A DNA stretch of 64,000 nt from JAHRAW01 sp965249835 (lineage in GTDB: Bacteria; Pseudomonadota; Gammaproteobacteria; Arenicellales; Poriferihabitantaceae). Below, piece by piece: positions 1 through 6,729 of this stretch. The notes under the pieces are model-generated. The model did no database searches and was not told where the DNA came from. It worked only from the letters and a program-made list of their open reading frames with translations. A program made the position numbers and the translations under genes. The number at the start of each line of letters is the position of its first letter. The stretch's first letter is position 1. The stretch is from the NCBI GenBank assembly GCA_965249835.1, contig CBDFMY010000003.1, forward strand, positions 496,001-560,000. The letters run 5' to 3'.

Positions 1-552
1 AGCGAATGGCACGACAAAGGCGTCCCGGCCCGGGTGGCGGTCATTGGCAAAAAAGCCAGCGCGTTTTTCAAACGCTTCAATGCGGAAGTAGTCAGCGAGG
101 CGGTTGGTCTGGGCGATGCGCCGCAGTTGGAGGAGTTGGTCGGCGCGGTCAAGGTGATGATTGACGATTATCTCGACGGAAAAATCGACCGACTGTTCGT
201 GGTCAGCAACCAATTCGTCAACACCATGACGCAACGCCCGAGCGTCGAGCAACTCATCCCCATCGTGCCGTCCGATGAAGAACAACTGACGCATCATTGG
301 GATTACATTTACGAGCCGGATTCCAAAGCGGTGATCGATGTGTTGATGGCGCGCTACATCGAGTTGCTGGTGTATCAGGCGGTGGCGGAAAATTCGGCGT
401 GCGAGCAAGCGGCGCGGATGGTGGCGATGAAAGCCGCCACCGACAACGCGGGCAATTTGATTGATGATTTGCAATTGGTCTACAACAAGGCGCGGCAGGC
501 GGCAATTACGCAAGAGTTGTCGGAAATTGTCGGCGGTGCGGCGGCGGTGTAG
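1..552 (+). CDS. atpG: F1 ATP synthase gamma subunit, 5' end cut by window
   Basis: This is the C-terminal part of the gamma subunit, the central rotor shaft of F1 ATP synthase on the cytoplasmic membrane face. The frame is open from base 1 and ends at TAG 550-552, so the N-terminus lies outside the window. The hallmark C-terminal helix is present: QAARMVAMKAATDNAGN, then LVYNKARQAAITQELSEIV, a near-perfect family match and very close to gammaproteobacterial AtpG. Normally atpD follows within tens of bases; here it starts about 3.5 kb downstream, behind accessory genes, so the operon is interrupted. A GTG at 34 is only an internal codon. The call is secure; only the start is missing. Confidence 0.97.
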   Translation, partial: SEWHDKGVPARVAVIGKKASAFFKRFNAEVVSEAVGLGDAPQLEELVGAVKVMIDDYLDGKIDRLFVVSNQFVNTMTQRPSVEQLIPIVPSDEEQLTHHWDYIYEPDSKAVIDVLMARYIELLVYQAVAENSACEQAARMVAMKAATDNAGNLIDDLQLVYNKARQAAITQELSEIVGGAAAV

Positions 553-555
553 AAT

Positions 556-783
556 GTGGCGCGGTTAATAGGCTCAATTTCTGAATTTTTTAGTGCCCTC
601 ACATTTATTCAAGGGGTGGTGTTGCTGAGTGGTTTCTGGATATACAAAACCCACCAGAGACAGCTGGACGACCGCCAGCGGTAGATTGATCGGCTGGCCG
701 CGGACAATCGTGAATACCGCGACAGGTTTGAACGGATAATGAACCAGAAATTAGGTCCATTATCCGATAACAGCAACAAATAA
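556..783 (+). pseudogene. small membrane protein, broken copy with internal amber stop
   Basis: This frame runs from just after the atpG stop to TAA 781-783. It is a diverged copy of the intact small gene at 2292-2540. Both encode one hydrophobic segment followed by a charged heptad-like stretch: QRQLDDRQR then IDRLAADNREYR here, QRQLNDRQKEIDRLAEQNSEYR (shown shortened) in the intact copy. A TAG at 682-684 replaces the glutamate codon that the intact copy has at the same place. No ATG start is visible (GTG 556, 616 or 619 are the options). It precedes the 800-1375 gene exactly as the intact copy precedes 2537-3124. Readthrough or suppression cannot be excluded, but a decayed gene is the simplest reading. 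Confidence 0.7.
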
Positions 784-799
784 AAGACTGGAGGTAAAA

Positions 800-1375
800 A
801 TGATTTACTTTATATTCGCGTGTTTCAGCGTGTTTTTCGTCTTTTCCTTTGTTCAAATCAGGAGGGTCGGAAGGCACGACCACGTGCCGTTCCCGTTCTG
901 CCAGTTGCGCCGCGACATTATGGGTTTTCTGTATGAAAGTGTTTTTGAAAAGCCGGGCACGTTATCCCGGGAGGAATATACATCTGTCCATCGTTTGCTG
1001 GATGTTGTAAGCGAAACTATTCACAACTACAACCAACACAAGACTCTGATGTTCAATCTGCGGAAAATGGTCAAGCATTTGAGAGCCTATCGAAAGACGA
1101 CGAAAGTTACCCTGAACATACCGGAGAATCCGCAAATCCAGGCGTTCCACAAGCGTTTTGTGCAACTTTTGGCCACGGCGTTCATCGCCTATACGCCGTT
1201 GATTCGTTGGGAGTTGACCTTGCGATTGATTGCGTATGCCTCTCACGCTGGATACCGCGCCGGTAAAAAAGAGCGCGCACGTCGTGTTGCGGAATATGTC
1301 GTCAACCATTCCGAGAAAGTGCGAAATGATGCACGGCGTTATGGTCTTATCGAGGGCGGGGCGCCGGCGGTTTGA
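800..1375 (+). CDS. membrane-anchored protein of unknown family, copy 1
   Basis: A 191-residue protein I do not recognise. A single N-terminal hydrophobic segment (about residues 2-19) should anchor it, followed by a mostly helical, charged cytoplasmic part. It shares FPFCQLRRDI near residue 30, NYN.HKT.MFNLR near residue 75 and a nearly identical last 65 residues (from AFIAYTPLIRWELTLRL to the end) with the gene at 2537-3124. The N-terminal 125 residues differ far more. A good GGAGGT Shine-Dalgarno lies at 790-795, four bases before the ATG. It is followed directly by a DNA methyltransferase gene. It belongs to the block inserted between atpG and atpD. Function is unknown; proximity to a methyltransferase suggests, but does not show, a defence or mobile-element role. 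Confidence 0.8.
   Translation: MIYFIFACFSVFFVFSFVQIRRVGRHDHVPFPFCQLRRDIMGFLYESVFEKPGTLSREEYTSVHRLLDVVSETIHNYNQHKTLMFNLRKMVKHLRAYRKTTKVTLNIPENPQIQAFHKRFVQLLATAFIAYTPLIRWELTLRLIAYASHAGYRAGKKERARRVAEYVVNHSEKVRNDARRYGLIEGGAPAV
1178..1374 (+). repeat. 197-base direct repeat, copy 1 (3' end of gene 800-1375)
   Basis: This segment matches 2927-3123 with about four substitutions in 197 bases (roughly 98% identity by eye). It covers the C-terminal coding part of the two paralogous genes. Identity drops sharply upstream of 1178, where the genes are much more different. The sharp step is the expected mark of gene conversion or a recombination tract between the copies. Confidence 0.85.
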
Positions 1376-1377
1376 TT

Positions 1378-2295
1378 ATGGACAGTCACGGCGAAATCAT
1401 CTGCGGCGACAACTTGCCGGAATTGCGCAAGATGCAGGGCGAATCGGTGGCGTTGATTTATATCGACCCGCCGTTCAACACCGGCCGCACGCAGACGCGC
1501 AAGCGCATCAAAACTTCGGCGGTTGCCGACCTGGCCCGCGCCGACCGCATTGGATTTGGCGGAAAACACTACCGCACAGAAGTGATTGGCGAGAGTGGCT
1601 ATGCCGATTCATTTGCCGACTATCTCGGTTTTTTGCGCCCGCGATTGCTCGAAGCGCATCGCATATTAGCGCGCAACGGCAGTTTGTTTTTTCACATTGA
1701 CTGGCGCGAAGCGGCGCGTTGCCGATTGTTGTTGGAAGAAGTTTTTGGTGGCGCCGAGCATTGCATCAATGAAATTATCTGGGTATATGATTTTGGCGCG
1801 CGCTCCACAAAAAAATGGTCGACCAAGCACGACAACATTTATTGGTTTGCGAAAAATCCCGACGACTATATTTTCAACTATGACGACATCGACCGCATTC
1901 CGTATATGGCACCGGGATTGGTCGGGCCGGAAAAAGCCAAACGCGGAAAAACGCCAACCGACACCTGGTGGCAAACCATCGTGCCGACCAACGGCGCCGA
2001 AAAAACCGGCTACCCAACGCAAAAACCACTGCGCATACTGGAGCGCATCGTGCAGGTGCATTCCCATCGGGGCGACACGGTGCTGGATTTTTTCGCCGGC
2101 TCCGGCACCACTGGCGAAGCGGCGGCAAAACACGGCAGGCGGTTTGTGCTGATTGATGAGTCCAAGGCGGCGGTGCGCGTGATGAAAAAAAGATTGGGCG
2201 CGTTTATCGACAACGCACCGAAGCGCAAAGCGGCAAAGCCGCGAAGTGCCACAGCAGCGGCAACGACAGCGAGCATGGTTTTATTAGTGAAATGA
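1378..2295 (+). CDS. DNA adenine/cytosine-N4 methyltransferase, beta-class
   Basis: A 305-residue site-specific DNA amino-methyltransferase that would transfer a methyl group from S-adenosylmethionine to an exocyclic amino group in a short DNA site. Catalytic motif IV is YIDPPFNTG (DPPF at residues 30-33) and the cofactor motif FAGSGTT lies at 239-245, with the target-recognition region between them: the beta-class order of the N6_N4_Mtase family. I chose ATG 1378 rather than the in-frame TTG at 1372, which would overlap the upstream stop. The stop overlaps the next gene as ATGA, implying translational coupling. No restriction endonuclease is recognisable beside it, so it is an orphan methylase or acts with the flanking membrane genes. 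Base specificity cannot be read from sequence. Confidence 0.9.
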   Translation: MDSHGEIICGDNLPELRKMQGESVALIYIDPPFNTGRTQTRKRIKTSAVADLARADRIGFGGKHYRTEVIGESGYADSFADYLGFLRPRLLEAHRILARNGSLFFHIDWREAARCRLLLEEVFGGAEHCINEIIWVYDFGARSTKKWSTKHDNIYWFAKNPDDYIFNYDDIDRIPYMAPGLVGPEKAKRGKTPTDTWWQTIVPTNGAEKTGYPTQKPLRILERIVQVHSHRGDTVLDFFAGSGTTGEAAAKHGRRFVLIDESKAAVRVMKKRLGAFIDNAPKRKAAKPRSATAAATTASMVLLVK

Positions 2296-2540
2296 AATAC
2301 TGGAATATGTTTGCTTCCATTTTTAGCGACCCCGCGATGTCATCCGGGGCTTGGGTCGTTTCGTTGATATTCATTGTCTATATGCATAAAATGTATCAAC
2401 GACAATTGAATGACCGCCAAAAAGAGATCGACCGATTAGCCGAACAAAATAGCGAATACCGAAAATTCTTCAGCCAACAGATAAAGGCTTCTTTGAAAGC
2501 ACAGTTAAACCCAAACCAACACGACGAGAAGAAAAAATGA
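2292..2540 (+). CDS. small single-pass membrane protein with coiled-coil tail
   Basis: An 82-residue protein of unknown family. One hydrophobic segment (about residues 17-31, AWVVSLIFIVYMH) is followed by a charged, glutamine-rich stretch with heptad character (LNDRQKEIDRLAEQN) and a lysine-rich end. Its start overlaps the methyltransferase stop (ATGA at 2292-2295) and its stop overlaps the next start (ATGA at 2537-2540), so three genes are tightly coupled. A diverged copy with an internal stop lies at 556-783 upstream of the paralogue at 800-1375. The conserved pairing of this small gene with the larger membrane gene suggests the two products act together. Confidence 0.75.
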   Translation: MKYWNMFASIFSDPAMSSGAWVVSLIFIVYMHKMYQRQLNDRQKEIDRLAEQNSEYRKFFSQQIKASLKAQLNPNQHDEKKK

Positions 2541-3124
2541 CACATGAATTAACTTACGCCTTAATGGTCTGCTTTACCGCATTCTCTGTTTTCACTTTTC
2601 TGAACTACAAGAGAGTTCGAAAACACGATCAAATGCTGTTCCCGTTCTGCCAACTGCGCAGGGATATTATTGCCTATCTGAAGAAAAATGTACTGGACGC
2701 ACCGAACCGAATTTCCCAAAAAGAAGGTGAGGCGATTCTTAAGTTGCTTGATATCGTTAACCAAACGATCTCCAACTACAACCGACATAAAACGGTGATG
2801 TTTAACCTGCGCGAGATGCAAAAGTATTTAAAAAAATATCAACGTGCATCAAGCACCACTTTGGAGATTCCCGACAACCCGGAAATTCACATGCTTTATC
2901 AAAACTTTGGACGCCTGTTGGTAAAAGCGTTCATCGCCTACACGCCGTTGATTCGTTGGGAGTTGACCTTGCGATTGATTGCGTATGCCTCTCACGCTGG
3001 ATACCGCGCCGGTAAAAAAGAGCGCGCACGTCGTGTTGCGAAATATGTCGTCAACCATTCCGAGAAAGTGCGAAATGATGCACGACGTTATGGTCTTATC
3101 GAGAGCGGGGCGCCGGCGGTTTAG
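2537..3124 (+). CDS. membrane-anchored protein of unknown family, copy 2
   Basis: A 195-residue paralogue of the gene at 800-1375. It has one N-terminal membrane segment (about residues 5-22), the shared FPFCQLRRDI motif near residue 36, NYNRHKTVMFNLREM near residue 80, and a C-terminal basic segment GYRAGKKERARRVA. The last 65 residues are almost identical to copy 1 while the first 125 are only moderately similar. It is coupled by overlap to the small membrane gene upstream and forms the last gene of the methyltransferase trio. Conserved arginines and an IRWELTLRLIAYASHAGYR-like helix do not match any enzyme I know. Function unknown. Confidence 0.8.
   Translation: MTHELTYALMVCFTAFSVFTFLNYKRVRKHDQMLFPFCQLRRDIIAYLKKNVLDAPNRISQKEGEAILKLLDIVNQTISNYNRHKTVMFNLREMQKYLKKYQRASSTTLEIPDNPEIHMLYQNFGRLLVKAFIAYTPLIRWELTLRLIAYASHAGYRAGKKERARRVAKYVVNHSEKVRNDARRYGLIESGAPAV
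2927..3123 (+). repeat. 197-base direct repeat, copy 2
   Basis: Partner of 1178-1374. The pair of direct repeats brackets the methyltransferase and the small membrane gene, so recombination between them would delete or amplify a 1.75 kb unit that includes the methyltransferase. Confidence 0.85.
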
Positions 3125-3158
3125 CTAGTTTTACAATCGTGTTATTTGGAGAAAAGCT

Positions 3159-3461
3159 ATGAGCATACAAAAAGACAAGAGTGGAAACACTTATGTGGAA
3201 GAAGATTTTCACGGCGAGCATATAAGGCTTACATACGTGGAGAAATCCGGTGCGTGGAGTATCGGTACGCCTACTGTGCGCATACAAATTCGGAATGAAA
3301 AGGGGAGCCTGAGGCCAGGGCCAGAAATTCCTGTTGAGATTCTGGGAAATATTGCAGGCAATATGCTTGACTTGCTTCTTGAGAATAAAAAATCCATCGG
3401 CCAAGAGCTTTTGGTGGGAGAAATATTAACAGCTGTTTTTGGAAGGAAAGAGTCGATATGA
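3159..3461 (+). CDS. hypothetical protein, 100 residues
   Basis: A short, soluble-looking protein with no signal peptide or membrane segment. A Shine-Dalgarno-like GGAG at about 3147-3150 precedes the ATG at 3159. The first two thirds look beta-rich (YVEEDFHGEHIRLTYVEKSG) and the end is helical (ILGNIAGNMLDLLLENKKS). I recognise no family. It sits in the block inserted between atpG and atpD and is followed by two other small genes in the same direction, probably in one transcript. Confidence 0.6.
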   Translation: MSIQKDKSGNTYVEEDFHGEHIRLTYVEKSGAWSIGTPTVRIQIRNEKGSLRPGPEIPVEILGNIAGNMLDLLLENKKSIGQELLVGEILTAVFGRKESI

Positions 3462-3474
3462 AGAGATTCCGATT

Positions 3475-3783
3475 ATGACCAAACATTCCGACGAAACCGA
3501 TGCTGTAATGCGTAGCAAATACGCGCCGCTTTATCATCATCTGTGCGAGCATACTGCGCAGGAATGGCAAGCCAGTTTCGCCGAGATCGAGAGTATCCTG
3601 GGCTTTCCGTTGCCGCAGTCGGCGTACAATTATCCCGCTTGGTGGGCGAACGAAAAGGAGGGCATGCACTACCATGCGCGTGCTTGGCTGGCGGCGGGAT
3701 GGGAGACATATGATGTCAACCTTGCAGGCAAGCGGCTGGTGTTCAAGCGTGTGCGGGCGCCAAGCAGAGACGGAATGCGATGA
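3475..3783 (+). CDS. small protein resembling the DUF7662 type
   Basis: A roughly 102-residue protein whose core KYAPLYHHL ... W..SFAEIESILGFPLP.SA followed by PAWWAN and ARAWLAAGWETYDVNL matches a widespread small domain (DUF7662-like) often found near mobile or defence genes. Its function is unknown. I used ATG 3475; an upstream in-frame TTG at 3439 lies inside the preceding gene, and ATG 3508 is a possible later start. The 3' end overlaps the next start as ATGA (3780-3783), so translation is probably coupled. Confidence 0.65.
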   Translation: MTKHSDETDAVMRSKYAPLYHHLCEHTAQEWQASFAEIESILGFPLPQSAYNYPAWWANEKEGMHYHARAWLAAGWETYDVNLAGKRLVFKRVRAPSRDGMR

Positions 3784-4019
3784 GCGATATACTATTGACG
3801 ACTACGCCTTCGGTTGAAGGCAAAGCCATCAAAGAATATCTCGGCGTGGTAGTCGGACGTGGCTATGATGCCGGACATGGCTATGCTATAGAAGATGCTC
3901 TCGAGGATATACGCAGATTAGCAACAGAACTTGATGCTGATGCGGTGGTTGGTATTCGGTTTTCCATGCCCAATAGGGAGGATGCGGTGGTCGTCGGCAC
4001 CGCCGTCAAATTCAAATAA
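3780..4019 (+). CDS. YbjQ/UPF0145-type small protein
   Basis: A 79-residue protein similar to the YbjQ/UPF0145 (DUF74) family, a small conserved oligomeric domain sometimes described as heavy-metal binding. The family pattern is visible: TTTPSVEGKAIKEYLGVVVG at the start, A..LDADAVVGI near residue 55, and GTAVKFK at the end. It is shorter than the usual 100-110 residues because the central helical insert is reduced. It is the last gene before atpD and starts inside the preceding stop codon. Role here unknown. Confidence 0.75.
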   Translation: MSDILLTTTPSVEGKAIKEYLGVVVGRGYDAGHGYAIEDALEDIRRLATELDADAVVGIRFSMPNREDAVVVGTAVKFK

Positions 4020-4041
4020 CTTTTAACGCTTGGTAAATATC

Positions 4042-5418
4042 ATGCAAGGCAATATCGTAGAAATTATCGGCGCGGTGGTGGATGTGCAATTCCCGCACGA
4101 AGCCATCCCCAAAATTTATGACGCGCTCAAAGTATCCGAGGGCGGATTAACTCTGGAAGTGCAACAGCAGATGGGCGACGGCGTGGTGCGCTGCATCGCC
4201 ATGGGGTCAAGCGACGGTTTGAAGCGCGGACTCGAAGTCGGAAACACCGGCGCGCCGATTTCGGTGCCGGTCGGCGAAGGCACGCTGGGGCGCATTATGG
4301 ATGTGTTGGGCGAGCCGGTGGACGAAGCCGGCGAAGTTAAAGCCGACATATACATGCCGATTCACCGCGCCGCGCCGAGTTATGAAGAGCAAGCCGCGAG
4401 CGTTGAATTGCTGGAGACCGGCATCAAGGTCATCGACCTGATTATGCCGATTTCCAAAGGCGGCAAGATCGGATTGTTCGGCGGTGCCGGCGTCGGCAAG
4501 ACCGTCACCTTGCTGGAACTCATCAACAACATCGCCACCGCGCATAGCGGCTTGTCGGTTTTCGCCGGGGTCGGCGAGCGCACGCGCGAGGGTAACGACT
4601 TTTATCACGAGATGCGCGAAGCCGGCGTGATCGACAAAGTGGCGATGGTGTATGGGCAGATGAACGAGCCGCCCGGCAACCGCCTGCGCGTGGCGTTGAC
4701 CGGCTTGACCATGGCCGAACATTTCCGCGATCAAGGCAAGGACATGTTGTTATTCGTCGACAACATTTATCGCTACACATTGGCCGGCACCGAGGTGTCC
4801 GCGTTGCTTGGGCGAATGCCGTCGGCGGTCGGTTATCAGCCGACTCTGGCCGACGAGATGGGCATTTTGCAAGAGCGCATCACCTCGACCAAATCCGGTT
4901 CGATCACATCTTTTCAGGCGGTGTATGTTCCCGCCGATGACTTGACCGACCCGTCGCCGGCGACCACCTTCGCGCATCTTGACGCGACTTTGGTGCTGTC
5001 GCGACAGATCGCCGAGTTGGGCATTTATCCCGCGGTCGATCCGCTGGATTCCACTTCGCGAATTTTGGACCCGCTGGTCATCGGCAATGAACATTACGAG
5101 ACCGCGCGTGCGGTGCAAGGCACCTTGCAACGCTACAAAGAATTGCAGGACATCATCGCGATTTTGGGCATGGACGAATTGTCCGAAGACGACAAGCAGG
5201 CGGTCGGACGCGCACGGCGCATGCAGCGTTTCCTGTCGCAACCGTTCACCGTTGCCGAAACTTTCACCGGTTCAGAAGGCAAGTATGTCGCCTTGAAAGA
5301 CACCATCAAAGGTTTCCAGAGCATAGCCAACGGCGATTATGATCATCTGCCGGAGCAAGCGTTCTACATGGTCGGCGACATCAACGAAGCGATTGAGCGA
5401 GCCGATACACTGGGTTGA
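4042..5418 (+). CDS. atpD: F1 ATP synthase catalytic beta subunit
   Basis: The beta subunit carries the catalytic nucleotide sites of F1 ATP synthase. About 458 residues, full length. The Walker A loop GGAGVGKT lies at residues 147-154, followed by GERTREGNDFY, LFVDNIYRYTLAGTEVSALL, and the ADDLTDPSPATTFAHLDAT signature. I chose ATG 4042 because the family starts close to GNIVEIIGAVVDVQFP; the TTG at 4030 would add four residues. No strong promoter or Shine-Dalgarno is visible just upstream. Because the gene is separated from atpG by 3.5 kb of accessory genes, its expression must come through them or from an unseen promoter. Confidence 0.98.
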   Translation: MQGNIVEIIGAVVDVQFPHEAIPKIYDALKVSEGGLTLEVQQQMGDGVVRCIAMGSSDGLKRGLEVGNTGAPISVPVGEGTLGRIMDVLGEPVDEAGEVKADIYMPIHRAAPSYEEQAASVELLETGIKVIDLIMPISKGGKIGLFGGAGVGKTVTLLELINNIATAHSGLSVFAGVGERTREGNDFYHEMREAGVIDKVAMVYGQMNEPPGNRLRVALTGLTMAEHFRDQGKDMLLFVDNIYRYTLAGTEVSALLGRMPSAVGYQPTLADEMGILQERITSTKSGSITSFQAVYVPADDLTDPSPATTFAHLDATLVLSRQIAELGIYPAVDPLDSTSRILDPLVIGNEHYETARAVQGTLQRYKELQDIIAILGMDELSEDDKQAVGRARRMQRFLSQPFTVAETFTGSEGKYVALKDTIKGFQSIANGDYDHLPEQAFYMVGDINEAIERADTLG

Positions 5419-5428
5419 TTTTTTCATC

Positions 5429-5851
5429 ATGTCCACCATCCAAGTTGAAATCGTCAGTGCCGAGGCCGAAATCTGGAGTGGTGAAGGCACCATGGTGTTC
5501 GCGCCGGGCGTGGCCGGCGAATTGGGCATCGCGCCTAAACACACGCCGTTGATTACCACCTTGAAGCCCGGCGATGTGCGCGTACAAATGGATGATGGCG
5601 AACAACTATTTTTCTTCATCAGCGGCGGCTTGTTGGAAGTGCAGCCGCATCTGGTCACGGTGTTGTCCGACACCGTGATTCGCGGCGATGATCTGGACGA
5701 AGCGGCGGCTACCGAGGCGATGAAAAAAGCCGAAGAAAAACTCGAAGGCACGGCAATGGACGACCTCAACTACGCCGCCATGAAAGCAGAACTCGCGGCC
5801 TACGCCGCCCAGGTCCGTGCGATTGAAAAACTACGACAGTTGAAAGGATAA
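5429..5851 (+). CDS. atpC: F1 ATP synthase epsilon subunit
   Basis: A 140-residue epsilon subunit, part of the rotor and a regulator of ATP hydrolysis. The N-terminal beta-sandwich (VEIVSAEAEIWSGEG, FAPGVAGELGIAPKHTPLIT, ISGGLLEVQPHLVTVLSDT) is followed by the two-helix C-terminal domain. ATG 5429 gives the normal start, ten bases after the atpD stop. It closes the atp operon. Downstream at 5907 a strong new promoter begins the accessory region. Confidence 0.97.
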   Translation: MSTIQVEIVSAEAEIWSGEGTMVFAPGVAGELGIAPKHTPLITTLKPGDVRVQMDDGEQLFFFISGGLLEVQPHLVTVLSDTVIRGDDLDEAAATEAMKKAEEKLEGTAMDDLNYAAMKAELAAYAAQVRAIEKLRQLKG

Positions 5852-5906
5852 GCACGGCGCATTGTAACGAGGTCTTTCTTAAAAACCCGTTGCCATCGCG
5901 AATCAC

Positions 5907-5934
5907 GTTGACAAGAAAATATACCTCTCTATAA
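5907..5934 (+). promoter_or_regulatory. consensus sigma-70 promoter
   Basis: A perfect TTGACA (5907-5912) and a perfect TATAAT (5929-5934) are separated by 16 bases. Transcription would start near 5941, about 32 bases before the ATG of the GIY-YIG gene at 5973. No Shine-Dalgarno is visible in that short leader. Such a strong promoter in front of a two-gene accessory unit implies an independent transcription unit. Confidence 0.8.
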
Positions 5935-5972
5935 TCAGAGCGACAAACCACGCATTATTTTTTTACACTACC

Positions 5973-6272
5973 ATGCCTACAAAACGATTCAGCAATACAA
6001 AAATAATCACTCGGGAAAACATCGAAAAAGTTCCCGGAGACAAGCCCGGAGTTTATCGAATCAAGAGTGCTCAAGGAGAAATCCTTTATATCGGCACAGC
6101 AAAAGGCGGGCGGATGGGCGAAAGAATTTACGAGCACCGAGGGCGCTTTCTGCGAGGCACAAAATTTCAATATATAACGACAGCAAGAAAAGAGGATGTC
6201 GATCAACTGGAGCATCAGGAAATAATGAGACACATACTGCCAGGTAGCAAGCAAAAAATAACACATGCCTAA
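5973..6272 (+). CDS. GIY-YIG nuclease-fold protein
   Basis: A 99-residue protein with the GIY-YIG endonuclease fold. GVY lies at residues 26-28 and YIG at 39-41, followed by the basic GGRMGERIYEHR segment and a late acidic LEHQEIMR (candidate catalytic glutamate), all in the order expected of the domain. It is essentially a bare domain, as in UPF0213/YhbQ-like or stand-alone nucleases. A consensus promoter precedes it. Its last eight bases overlap the start of a HEPN-like gene, so the two are translated from one message. GC content is lower than in the atp genes, suggesting transfer. It could be a nuclease of a defence or toxin pair; activity is inferred only from the fold. Confidence 0.8.
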   Translation: MPTKRFSNTKIITRENIEKVPGDKPGVYRIKSAQGEILYIGTAKGGRMGERIYEHRGRFLRGTKFQYITTARKEDVDQLEHQEIMRHILPGSKQKITHA

Positions 6273-6726
6273 ACACCGTCAGGCCAGGAGAGTTTCTATC
6301 GCGGAAATCGGAAAACTATATAACAGGGCGAAAAACCACAGTTTGTATGTTGACGAAGAGAGCAATAAATCGGGAAGCCTGGAAGCATTTTTAATGCTCG
6401 CCACCTTGCTTGAGGGGGTATTAGCAGAATTTGGAAGGGTCTTGCTGGAAAAAAGAGACGATCTTGGTGCGCTACGCGGGAAACGAAAAGATAGATATGG
6501 AATTGACAACGCAATTAACGATATTTACCTCTTGGGGGCAATTTCTACGGATGAATTTAAAAAACTGGAAAAATTCAAATCTGACAGAAACAAATGTATC
6601 CATGAAATATTTGCTAAAAAGAACAGTGATGAAATCGATAAGCATACAAATAATCTTTTTGAGAAACACAAGGTAATTTTTCGATTAATGCTACAAAAAC
6701 TTGAAAAAGAATCTCCATCTACTTAA
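6265..6726 (+). CDS. HEPN-like helical protein with Rx4H motif
   Basis: A 153-residue, all-helical, charged protein with no membrane segment. SDRNKCIHEIF places R108 and H113 in the Rx4-6H spacing typical of HEPN ribonuclease domains, and the preceding helices (LEAFLMLATLLEGVLAEFGR) resemble HEPN or MtlR-type bundles. It overlaps the GIY-YIG gene by eight bases. HEPN proteins commonly act as RNases in toxin-antitoxin and antiphage systems, so the pair may be a small two-gene defence or toxin unit; this is inference. AT-rich codon use (many AAA, AAT, ATA) sets it apart from the flanking housekeeping genes. An ordinary MtlR-like regulator is the alternative. Confidence 0.7.
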   Translation: MPKHRQARRVSIAEIGKLYNRAKNHSLYVDEESNKSGSLEAFLMLATLLEGVLAEFGRVLLEKRDDLGALRGKRKDRYGIDNAINDIYLLGAISTDEFKKLEKFKSDRNKCIHEIFAKKNSDEIDKHTNNLFEKHKVIFRLMLQKLEKESPST

Positions 6727-6729
6727 CTG

